In this document: one piece after another, positions 17,808-26,083 of the stretch | How positions within the stretch are numbered: position 1 is the first letter of the stretch | Layout of the letters: each line of letters begins with the position of its first letter | Assembly (NCBI GenBank): GCA_902482035.1 | Contig: CABSYW010000002.1 | Coordinates: 18,986 to 82,985, forward strand | From: an uncultured Collinsella sp. | GTDB lineage: Bacteria > Actinomycetota > Coriobacteriia > Coriobacteriales > Coriobacteriaceae | Direction: 5' to 3' | Length of the DNA: 64,000 bases | Made by a program: the position numbers and the translations under genes | The notes under the pieces: generated by a model | What the model was told of the DNA's origin: nothing | The model's input: only the letters and a program-made list of their open reading frames with translations | Database searches by the model: none

Positions 17808-17944
17808 GCGGATCCTTTCTTGCATTGAGTGCATTACGTCGTTGTAACCGCACTATTGTAGCCGCGAAATCCCGCTCTAGAGCGCCTATCAGGACAAATT
17901 CATCAGTTGGGGCCTGGGTAGCCGGCCCAATCCGTATTTACCTC

Positions 17945-17995
17945 TTGCATAACTGTGCATAGTGTATATATACTGTGCTTACCGGTTATATACAC
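17945..17995 (+). promoter_or_regulatory. Promoter and inverted-repeat operator for the GntR-ABC operon
   Basis: GTGTATATA (17962-17970) and TATATACAC (17987-17995) are perfect inverted repeats with a 16-base spacer. The first half also contains the palindrome GTATATATAC. TTGCAT at 17945 and TATATA-like sequence downstream could serve as promoter elements. The location 28 bases before the GntR start is typical of autoregulation by YtrA-type repressors. Confidence 0.55.
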
Positions 17996-18022
17996 GTGTA
18001 GCCCAACAGCTAAGGAGCCGCT

Positions 18023-18403
18023 GTGGACATCATCCTATCCAATTCGAGCGACAAGCCCATCTACGAGCAGATAACCTCGCAAGTCAAAGCTCAGATCTTA
18101 TCGGGCACGCTCGCTGCGGGAGCCAAACTCCCCAGCATCCGTGCACTCGCGAGCGACCTTGGCGTGAGCGTCATCACCACCAAGCGCGCCTACGCCGACC
18201 TGGAGCAGCTCGGTTTTATCTGCACCGTGCAGGGCAAGGGCTGTTTTGTCGCCGAGGGCAACCAGGAGCTCTTGCGCGAAAACCAGCTCTGCCATATCGA
18301 AGAGCTACTTGCGAAAGCGGCAAGCCAAGCCGAAACCCTGGGCGTCACACGCGACAAGCTGCACGAGATGCTCGACCTGGTAGCCCCCGAAACCATGCAG
18401 TAG
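18023..18403 (+). CDS. YtrA-type GntR family transcriptional regulator
   Basis: A 126-residue protein with an N-terminal winged helix (PIYEQITSQVKAQILSGTLA, then LPSIRALASDLGVSVITTKRAY) and only a short helical tail. This size is typical of the YtrA subfamily, which represses adjacent ABC transporter genes. It starts at GTG with AAGGAG upstream. The ABC genes follow 23 bases later, so the three form an operon that the protein probably represses through the inverted repeat upstream. Confidence 0.9.
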   Translation: MDIILSNSSDKPIYEQITSQVKAQILSGTLAAGAKLPSIRALASDLGVSVITTKRAYADLEQLGFICTVQGKGCFVAEGNQELLRENQLCHIEELLAKAASQAETLGVTRDKLHEMLDLVAPETMQ

Positions 18404-18426
18404 CCATCTGCAAGAAAGGCTATACC

Positions 18427-19308
18427 ATGCAAAACTTGCTTGAACTCAAAGGCATCTCACGCACTGTAAGCGACCGCTTTTCACTGCGTGACGTCACGCT
18501 TGCCGTGGAGCCTGGCCAGATCGTCGGCTTTGTTGGTGCCAACGGCGCCGGCAAAACAACGACCATTCGAGCCGCTCTCGGGCTTATCAAACTCGATACC
18601 GGCGAGGTGCACCTGTTTGGGCAGCGCTGTGGCGCCGACGCGCCCGATGAGTCGCAACGCCATCTACGCTCCCGCGTCGGTCTTGTCCTGGACACGTGCC
18701 CCTTCCCCTCCACGCTCAAGGTGGGCCAGATCGAGTCGCTCGTAGGCCCGGCGTACCCCACGTGGGACCGCGAAACGTTCGCCGGATTCATCAACCGATT
18801 TGGCCTCGATCCCAAGGCAAAGGTCAAGGACCTTTCCCGCGGCATGGGCATGAAGCTGCAGCTTGCCTGCGCGCTCAGCCACCAGGCCAAGCTGCTCGTT
18901 TTGGACGAAGCCACCGCGGGGCTTGATCCCATGGCACGCGAGGAGCTGCTCGATGAGCTACTCGCCTTTGTTTCTGACGGTCAGCGCAGCGTCCTGCTCT
19001 CGAGCCACATTACGTCCGACCTCGATCGCGCCGCCGACCGCGTCGTCTGCATCGATAATGGCTCGATTATTTTTGACCTGCCGCGCGAGGACATTACCGA
19101 CCGCGCCGGCATCGCCCACTGTACCCAAGCACAGGCCGCTGAGCTTATGGCTTGCGTCGAAGGCGCCCGTGCCGTCCACCACGCCTATAGCGTGGACGTG
19201 CTCGTGCCCAACCGTCGCGAAACGCTCGAGGCCTTCCCAGAGATTCCCTGCGATCGGGCAACCATTGATGACTACCTGCGCCTCATGCTGAAAGGGGCTT
19301 CGAAATGA
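18427..19308 (+). CDS. ABC transporter ATP-binding protein
   Basis: A 293-residue nucleotide-binding subunit. Walker A is GANGAGKTT near residue 39. The signature is degenerate (LSRGMGMKLQLACAL instead of LSGGQ), as is common in YtrB-like exporters. Walker B is LLVLDEATAGLDP and the switch His is in LLSSHIT. The ATG follows AAAGG. Its stop overlaps the permease start by four bases (ATGA), so the two are translationally coupled. Confidence 0.9.
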   Translation: MQNLLELKGISRTVSDRFSLRDVTLAVEPGQIVGFVGANGAGKTTTIRAALGLIKLDTGEVHLFGQRCGADAPDESQRHLRSRVGLVLDTCPFPSTLKVGQIESLVGPAYPTWDRETFAGFINRFGLDPKAKVKDLSRGMGMKLQLACALSHQAKLLVLDEATAGLDPMAREELLDELLAFVSDGQRSVLLSSHITSDLDRAADRVVCIDNGSIIFDLPREDITDRAGIAHCTQAQAAELMACVEGARAVHHAYSVDVLVPNRRETLEAFPEIPCDRATIDDYLRLMLKGASK

Positions 19309-20003
19309 AACGCGCCTTTATGTCCGAGCTCGCCATCGTTCGCACGCTCACCCCGAGCATCGCGGGCGTCGGCCTGTTCATCTTCGTCGTGCTAACCCTT
19401 GCCAACGCGTCGGATGGCGATTCCGGCATGAGCGCCGGCGCCTGCGCGGTCAGCGCCATGTCGCCCATCATGGTCATGAACTCGCTGGCCGGCTTCGACA
19501 ATCAAAACGGATGGGAGCGTTATCGGGCAACGCTGCCTCTCACGCGCAAAGACATTATTTGCGCACGCTACCTGAGCATCATTGTCTTCTCGGCTGTCAT
19601 GGCGTGCGCCGCCGCGCTTCTGAGCATCGTCTCCATCCCGCTATTCAACAGCGTGGGCATCCCCTCGACGGGACAGACGGTCTTTGAGATCGCTATAGCC
19701 TCGGCAGCATCGATGCTCATCTCCCTCATGATGGTGTTTTTGGCACAGCCGCTGTTCTTCCGATTTGGACACATGGAGGCGCTGCGCCTATCCGTCGGCC
19801 TGTTTGCCCTGCTCTGGTGCCTTGCCATTGCCACGTTGAGCTCCTCCAACCCCATCAGCAACTGGCTCATGTCGATTGCCGGAGCGAATCCCGATCCCGC
19901 CGTCCTTGGCTGTCTGTGTGCAGGCATCGCCGCACTTGCCCTCGTGCTATGTGCAATCAGCTACACCGTCAGCACCAAGGTCTATCGAGCACACGATCTG
20001 TAG
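19305..20003 (+). CDS. ABC-2 type transporter permease
   Basis: A 232-residue protein with about six hydrophobic segments, starting LTPSIAGVGLFIFVVLTLAN and ending with a span near LGCLCAGIAALALVLCAISY. FDNQNGWERYRATLPLTRKDII, between spans 2 and 3, matches the coupling region of ABC-2 permeases. It pairs with the upstream ATPase. YtrA-controlled exporters often act on cell-wall-active compounds, but the substrate here is unknown. Confidence 0.85.
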   Translation: MKRAFMSELAIVRTLTPSIAGVGLFIFVVLTLANASDGDSGMSAGACAVSAMSPIMVMNSLAGFDNQNGWERYRATLPLTRKDIICARYLSIIVFSAVMACAAALLSIVSIPLFNSVGIPSTGQTVFEIAIASAASMLISLMMVFLAQPLFFRFGHMEALRLSVGLFALLWCLAIATLSSSNPISNWLMSIAGANPDPAVLGCLCAGIAALALVLCAISYTVSTKVYRAHDL

Positions 20004-20093
20004 CCACGCGAATCTCAATCCACGAAGGGCGCGATCGCCGCCCCTCCCCGCAAATCCGTGGCAAACGGCATGTCCCTGGCGTGCGCCACCGTA

Positions 20094-21383
20094 CTACTTG
20101 CGCAGCGGCTTGGGCAGCGGAATGCCGGCGGCGATAACGGCGGCGATGATCATGCAGACGATACCCTTGAGTGGGAAGCACATGAGCAGCAGGCCCACGA
20201 CCATGACCGGCTGGCGCATGACGGCGCCCATCGTCGATGCCGTGCAGACGGCGACGCAAAAGACCGGATCTGCGCCGGTGAGGATGGCAAGGCCATAGCC
20301 CAGGCTTACGCCTGAGAAGATAACCGGGAAGAAGTGGCCGCCGCGCCAACCAAGGTTGATGAGGGCGGGCGTCAGCATGGCCTTAACAAGACCGGTCGCG
20401 ATAAGCACGCCAGCGGGAATGGTCAGGTAGGTTTCCATGAGCACGTCGGCCTGAGTCTCGCCGGCAAACATGGTGTAGGGCAGGACCGTGCCGCAGATGG
20501 CGAGCGCCAGACCGGCTAGCATGGCCTTGACGACAGGACGCTCCCCTATTGCATGGGCAAGCGCTTCGCTCGCGTGCTCGGAGACAAAGTACAGCCAACC
20601 GCAAACGGTGCCAACCAACGCCAGCGGAATGAGCCAGGTAAGCTCCAAGTTGCCCACCACGGCAGCCTCGAACCTGGGCATGCCCATGCCGCCGCCCATG
20701 AGCTGGCCGAGCAGCAGGTAGGTGCCCAGGCCGCCGGCAATCGCGATGCCGTAGACCACGGTCTTTTGCGCCTTGGGCAGCCTGATGGTGATCTCGTCGG
20801 ACGCAGAGCCCTCGTCGCCGTCTGCGCTACCGGCGAGCGGCGCCACAAAGCCAAACACGGGCGCGGTAAAGAGCGCCGTCAGGGCAGCCTGGGTGCCCAG
20901 CAGCGTGAGCTCCCTAAACTCGGCGCCAAAGCGGCGCATGCGGTCGCCAACCCAGCTGCACAGACCCGCGATAACGCCGGTCAGGCCGGCCTCCGGTCCA
21001 ATACTTCCGCCAAACAGCAGCGGCAGCAACGCCGCGAGCGAAAGCTTGCCCAGGTTGTCGTACGGGTAGCGCCCGTCTTGCTTAACCTTAGCCATCACCT
21101 GGTTGAGGTCATCGGTCTTGGTGCCTGTCATCTTTTCGTACAGACCGATTAACAGGCCGCCCAGCAGGCAGACAAAAAACGGGTACGGCAAAAAGCCAAA
21201 CGGGCCGCTGGCGAGTTCGGGCGAAGCGACGCCCAGCGCGTGCGGAATCTCGGTCCATAGATAGTCGATACCGTGCTCCATCGCAAAAAAGAACAGCCAG
21301 ACCGCGGCACCTGCGAACGCACCGGTCACGGCAACGCTAACTAAAAACAGCGCGCGGTTTGTGGGTTTGGCAAGGTTATCCAT
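20094..21383 (-). CDS. ClC family chloride channel or transporter
   Basis: A 429-residue membrane protein with at least ten hydrophobic segments. The ion-pathway motifs are recognisable but altered: GGSIGPEAGLTG near residue 125 corresponds to the GREGP region, and GWRGGHFFPVIFSG near residue 343 to GGxFxP. The canonical GSGIP motif is not obvious, so this is a divergent subfamily, and channel versus Cl-/H+ exchange cannot be decided. GGGAGGA precedes the ATG. Confidence 0.82.
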   Translation of the reverse strand: MDNLAKPTNRALFLVSVAVTGAFAGAAVWLFFFAMEHGIDYLWTEIPHALGVASPELASGPFGFLPYPFFVCLLGGLLIGLYEKMTGTKTDDLNQVMAKVKQDGRYPYDNLGKLSLAALLPLLFGGSIGPEAGLTGVIAGLCSWVGDRMRRFGAEFRELTLLGTQAALTALFTAPVFGFVAPLAGSADGDEGSASDEITIRLPKAQKTVVYGIAIAGGLGTYLLLGQLMGGGMGMPRFEAAVVGNLELTWLIPLALVGTVCGWLYFVSEHASEALAHAIGERPVVKAMLAGLALAICGTVLPYTMFAGETQADVLMETYLTIPAGVLIATGLVKAMLTPALINLGWRGGHFFPVIFSGVSLGYGLAILTGADPVFCVAVCTASTMGAVMRQPVMVVGLLLMCFPLKGIVCMIIAAVIAAGIPLPKPLRK

Positions 21384-21508
21384 CGGGTCCTCCCGCGGTC
21401 AAAGTCGACATAGTTACGTTTTATTGTAGAGCGAGCGTTGCCCGAACGAGCCAACCGTCTGCGCTGCAAACGGCACCATTGGGAGCCATTGTGGGGCAGG
21501 CTCAAGAC

Positions 21509-22042
21509 TTATCCGTTGATAATCGAGGCAATCTCGCGCAAATCGTCGGCAAAGTAAATGCCTTGCTGGCGCTGCGGGCTCGATAAGCCCTTATCGATCA
21601 TGTGCCCGAGCAGCGCCTTGAGGTCGTTGTAGTAACCGTCCAGGTTATACAGGATGCACGGAGCACTCAGGTGCCCCAATGACACCGCGGACATGACCTC
21701 GGCAATCTCCTCGAGCGTGCCCGTCCCACCGGGAAAGGCGATGAACGCATCGCCGAGCTCAATCATCTTGGCCTTGCGCTCCGCCATATCACTCGTCACG
21801 ATGAGGTCGTCGATACCGTCATGTTGAAACTCGGCCTCGATAAAAAAGCTCGGCTCCACACCCGTCACGTGTCCGCCAGCATCGAGCACGCTATCGGCGA
21901 GCGCACCCATCAGACCCGATTTGGACCCGCCGTATACCAACGCGTGTCCGTTGGCGCCAATCCAGTTGCCCAGCTCCTGTACCGCAGGCAGAAACGCCGG
22001 GTCATTACCGACGCTGGCACCCAGATACACGGTGATATCCAT
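21509..22042 (-). CDS. LOG family protein (TIGR00730-type Rossmann fold)
   Basis: A 177-residue protein with both LOG signatures: GGSKSGLMGALADSVLDAGG near residue 39 and PGGTGTLEEIAEVMSAV near residue 104. Characterised members are cytokinin riboside 5'-monophosphate phosphoribohydrolases, which release the base from nucleotide monophosphates. In most bacteria the physiological substrate is unclear. Confidence 0.88.
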   Translation of the reverse strand: MDITVYLGASVGNDPAFLPAVQELGNWIGANGHALVYGGSKSGLMGALADSVLDAGGHVTGVEPSFFIEAEFQHDGIDDLIVTSDMAERKAKMIELGDAFIAFPGGTGTLEEIAEVMSAVSLGHLSAPCILYNLDGYYNDLKALLGHMIDKGLSSPQRQQGIYFADDLREIASIING

Positions 22043-22077
22043 ATTCAGTCCCCCAATCGTGACGCGCGGCGCCCGTT

Positions 22078-22503
22078 CTAGCGTTGGCGGCGGCGATATT
22101 CGCGCACGCGGCGCGACAGGTCGGCGAGCTCGTCACGATCGAGCTCCTCCAAATGCTCAAGATCGTCCATAAAGCGCGCCATGGTGTCCTTTTGGCGCAG
22201 CTTGATAAGCGTATTGCAGTAGTTCACCGCCACGCCCGTGAGCATGGCGATGTAGAAGATGCTGATGACGCTCAAGACGACGGTAATGGCGCGGGCAACC
22301 GGCGTCTCGGCCGGGATGTCACCAAAGCCGATGGTCGAGACCGTCTCAAAGCTAAACCACAGGCCATCGCCAAACGTGAGGGTCGTGGGCTCGGACAGCC
22401 AAACGGCCGTCGAGCATAGCAGGTAGAAGACGAGGAACAGCTCCGTAATGCGCACGAAGCCTGCCTGGCGCAACACGTCAGCAAGCGTCTTGAGCTTTTT
22501 CAT
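22078..22503 (-). CDS. Two-span potassium channel protein
   Basis: A 141-residue protein with the pore helix and selectivity filter FETVSTIGFGDIP between two membrane spans (ITELFLVFYLLCSTAVWL and AITVVLSVISIFYIAMLTGV). The C-terminal 40 residues are a charged helix (MARFMDDLEHLEELDRDEL) that may mediate assembly. No RCK domain is fused. The ATG at 22503 has AAGGGG upstream. Confidence 0.88.
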   Translation of the reverse strand: MKKLKTLADVLRQAGFVRITELFLVFYLLCSTAVWLSEPTTLTFGDGLWFSFETVSTIGFGDIPAETPVARAITVVLSVISIFYIAMLTGVAVNYCNTLIKLRQKDTMARFMDDLEHLEELDRDELADLSRRVREYRRRQR

Positions 22504-22572
22504 CGCGACCCCTTTTCTCAGACGTCCAATCACATTCGCTCGGTATTGTCCCACGCCTCCCCCGCAAACGAA

Positions 22573-22632
22573 ACTAGTCATTGGGGACGTTCTTAAATGA
22601 CTAGTCAAACAAGAACGTCCCCAATGACTAGT
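22573..22632. repeat. Perfect 60-bp palindrome, CTAGTCATT family
   Basis: Two perfect 22-base arms begin ACTAGTCATTGGGGACG and end in the exact complement, around a 16-base loop that itself contains AATGACTAGT. It sits between the divergent K+ channel and histidine kinase genes, so it is not a simple terminator. Related copies are at 10263 and 33817. Confidence 0.9.
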
Positions 22633-22685
22633 CGGGCTGAGCTGATATCCTTATGCGGTAATGTCTCAATTCGTTAGGATTGCAC

Positions 22686-25491
22686 GTGAGAGCTGCCACT
22701 GTCCTTCGTTCAGTTATATATCGCGCCCTGGCCATTGTGCTTGCCACGCTTGCCGTGCTGAGTTCTATCGCGCCTGTCCAGGCTTTTGCCGATGACTCTA
22801 GTCAGCAAGTCAAGACGGTCCGCGTTGGTTGGCTCGTCAACAACGAGGGCTTCCAGGACGGCACCCCCGGCGAGCGTCTCTCGGGATGGGGTTACGAGTA
22901 CCTCCAGACCCTGTCGTACTACACGCCCGGCTGGCGGTACGAATACGTCTCCGGCACCTTCACCGAGCTTATGGACATGCTCGAGGCAGGCGAGATCGAC
23001 CTCATGCCCAACATCTCCTACTCCGAGGAACCCGCCCAAAAGCTGCTCTTTTCCTCGAACCCCGAGGGCACCGAGCGCTACTACATCTACGCCAAGCCCG
23101 ATCGCGACGATCTGGCCAAGGGTGACCCCCAAGCGCTCCAAGGCCTCACCATCGGCTACAACCCCGACGTCATGCAAACCTTCGCTGGCCAGCAATGGCT
23201 CGCCAGCGAAGGAATCGCCTGCACATACAAGGAGTATGACGGAGGATCCGATCTCTTTGACGCGCTCGCAAACGACGAAGTCGATGCCGTCATCATGAAC
23301 GACACAATCTCGTCGCCCAATGCCTCCCCCATGTTCTACATTGGTTCGAACGACTACTACTTTGCCGTTCCCAAAAGCCGCCCCGACCTGATGAACGACA
23401 TCAATGCCGCCATGACGTCAATCGCCCGCGTCAACCCACGCTATATCGACGAAGTCAAATCTAACTACTCGGCCCAAAACAGCGGTTCATCATCGCTCAA
23501 CGGCCCCGAACGTTCCTGGCTCAAGGCGAACAACAACACCATCACGCTCGGCTACATTACGGGCAAACTCCCCTACTGCAACGAAGACGAAGGCAGCAAA
23601 ATAGAAGGCTCGCTCGCATCGCTTGCGACGACGCTACACGATAAATTTGGCATTACGGTCAAAACCGTCGCCTTTGATAGCTACAAGATGATGTCAAAGG
23701 CCCTGTCAAAGGGAAGCGTAGACGTTGCGCTGCCGGTATACCGAGATTACTGGTTTGCCGAGCAAACAGGCGTTGTGCAGTCGATATCGTTGGGGACCAT
23801 ATCCCTCACCGCCATCCACACCGGCAGCAACCTGAACAAAGACCTTCAGAACATCGCCTGTACCAAATCGTCGTTTGTCAACAAAAATGCACTTGAAAGT
23901 CTGTTCCCCCACAGCGACCGTAACCGAATACCAATCCGACGATGAAGCGTTCGACGCCCTCAGGAAGGGAACGGCGCACTGCATCGTCGCTCCCAGTTCA
24001 CGCGTAAAAACCATCGGTGACCGTTACGATCTCGAGGACTGCGAGACGACCGAGCTCCCTGACACCTGTGAGCTCTCGTGCTGGATTTCGCACGGAAAAC
24101 CCGAGCTGTTGGGAATCATCAACAAGGGCATCATCAATGCCGGAGAATCGCTCTCCGCAAGCAATTACTCCTCCACGTCGTACACGGCCCAGGAATCCAA
24201 CACGCTTCAATTCCTTTATCGCAACCGTGCCGCCGTTGCAGCTGCCCTCATCGGTATGTTGTCGGTCGGTATCGTCCTGCTCATCTGGGCGCTCGTGCGC
24301 GCTCGAACCGAGCGCAAAAAAGCCGACGCTGCCAACGCCGCTAAGACGGCATTCCTCACGCGCATGAGCCACGACATCCGAACGCCGCTCAACGGTATCC
24401 TGGGCCTTATCGAGATCGAGGAATTGAAGGAAGGCGATATCCAGGTCGCCCGCGAGAGCCGTGCCAAGGCGCGCGTTGCCGCCAATCACCTGCTCTCGCT
24501 GATCAACGACATCCTCGAGATGGGCAAAATCGAAGACCGCAAGCTAACACTGGAGCATGCGCCTTTTAACCTCAAAGAGCTCTGTGACGATACACTGGTG
24601 CTGTGCAAGCTCCGCGCGTCCAGTAACGCCATCACAATGCAGGACAATAGTCTGCCGTACGCCACGGGGCCATACATGATCGGCAGTCCCACCCATATCC
24701 GACAGATCATGATCAACCTGTTAGACAACAGCATTAAGTACAACAAGCACGGCGGCTCCGTCACCTTTAGCTCAAAGACCAAGCCACTCGATAACGGGCG
24801 CGCGCTCTTTTGCTTTAGCGTTTCGGATACCGGCATTGGTATGACTCCCAAGTTTTTAAAGCATATCTATGAGCCGTTTGCCCAAGAAGGTGACGATGCG
24901 CGCAGCAAGTTCCAAGGAACCGGCATGGGCATGCCAATCGTCAAGTCGCTTATTGAACTGATGGGCGGCACCATCGAAGTCACCAGTGAGCTCCATGTGG
25001 GCACCTCGTTCTACGTGGAGATTCCGCTCGATATCGACGAGAATCCCCAGGCGCGGGCGAATACGGTTGAGAGTGCGCCCGACTGCTCGCTCGCCGACAT
25101 GAACGTGCTGCTCGCCGAAGACAACGAATTGAATGCCGAGATTGCCCAGGCGCTGCTAGAATCCGAGGGCATCGTGGTCACCCGCGCCGCCAACGGCAAC
25201 GAAGTCGTCGATCTGTACCTGTCGCATCCCGCCGGCAGCTTCGATGCCATTTTGATGGACATCATGATGCCGGACATGGACGGCTACGAGGCAACCCGCG
25301 TGATTCGTCTGAGCGAGAAGGTCGATGCAGCCGATATCCCCATCATCGCGCTCACCGCCAACGCCTTTGCCGAAGACGCCAAGGCGGCACACGACGCCGG
25401 CATGAACGCCCATCTGTCCAAACCGCTCGACTTTAACAAGCTCAAAAACATACTCGCCCGCATCAAGAAAAACGGATCCGTTTCGCTATAG
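22686..25491 (+). pseudogene. BvgS-like hybrid histidine kinase, frameshifted in a C run
   Basis: Joined across a frameshift this would be a protein of about 934 residues. It starts at GTG 22686 (AGGA upstream) with a signal peptide, then two tandem SBP-type sensor domains (VKTVRVGWLVN and ITLGYITGKLPY), a membrane span (VAAALIGMLSVGIVLLIWAL), a HisKA box (MSHDIRTPLNG), an ATPase (DNSIKYNKHGG, DTGIGM, GTGMGM) and a receiver domain (LMDIMMPDMDGYEATR). The first frame ends at 23945. The second sensor domain continues in the +1 frame from about 23911, just after CCCCC at 23906-23910. Removing one C restores the frame. The kinase part has no start signal of its own. True decay, phase variation and sequencing error are all possible. 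Confidence 0.85.
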
Positions 25492-25533
25492 TTTGTGCTC
25501 AACCACCACGCACGACCAGAAAGGAAGCCAACG

Positions 25534-26013
25534 ATGTTTAGGCCCTTACGTCGAAAGAAACGCGCCATCACCGACGAGGAAGCGCGCAAACTGCTCGCCA
25601 CCTGCAAGCGCGGCGTCTTTGCCGTCAACGGCGACGATGGCTACCCGTACGCCATTCCCGTCAACTACTTCTTTGACGCCGAGCACGACAAGATTTATTT
25701 CCATGGCGCCAAGGCCGGCCACAAGGTCGACGCACTCAAGCGCGATGACAAGGTCTGCTTTACCGTTTACGGCAACGAGTGGTACCAGGACGGCGACTGG
25801 GCTCCCTACGTTATGAGCACCGTGGTCTTTGGCCGCTGTCGCCTGGCGAATGACACCCCCGCGTTTATCGAGGACAAAGTCCGCCAGCTCGCCCTTAAGT
25901 ACTACCCTTCTGCCGAAGAAGTCGAAGAGGAAATCGCCAAAGACATCAAGGGCGTCCAGCTTTACGAGATTTCGATTGAGCATCTTTGCGGTAAGCAGAT
26001 TCAAGAAAAGTAA
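25534..26013 (+). CDS. Pyridoxamine 5'-phosphate oxidase-like flavin-binding protein (NimA-like)
   Basis: A 159-residue split-barrel protein: KLLATCKRGVFAVNGDDGYP, then YAIPVNYFFDAEHDKIYFHG, then AGHKVDALKRDDKVCFTVYG. This is the FMN/F420-binding barrel of the PNPOx/NimA group. NimA relatives reduce nitroimidazoles, but most are uncharacterised reductases. AAAGGAAG precedes the ATG at 25534. It stands between two hybrid kinase loci and ends at a strong terminator. Confidence 0.85.
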   Translation: MFRPLRRKKRAITDEEARKLLATCKRGVFAVNGDDGYPYAIPVNYFFDAEHDKIYFHGAKAGHKVDALKRDDKVCFTVYGNEWYQDGDWAPYVMSTVVFGRCRLANDTPAFIEDKVRQLALKYYPSAEEVEEEIAKDIKGVQLYEISIEHLCGKQIQEK

Positions 26014-26042
26014 GCCTCAAGAACAGGCGTCACAAATGGCAA

Positions 26043-26081
26043 TATGGCCCGGTTCCAACCCACCTTGGAACCGGGCCATAT
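26043..26081. terminator. Strong bidirectional terminator
   Basis: TATGGCCCGGTTCCAA pairs with TTGGAACCGGGCCATA around a 6-base loop between convergent stop codons (26013 and 26084). Confidence 0.9.
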
Positions 26082-26083
26082 GC

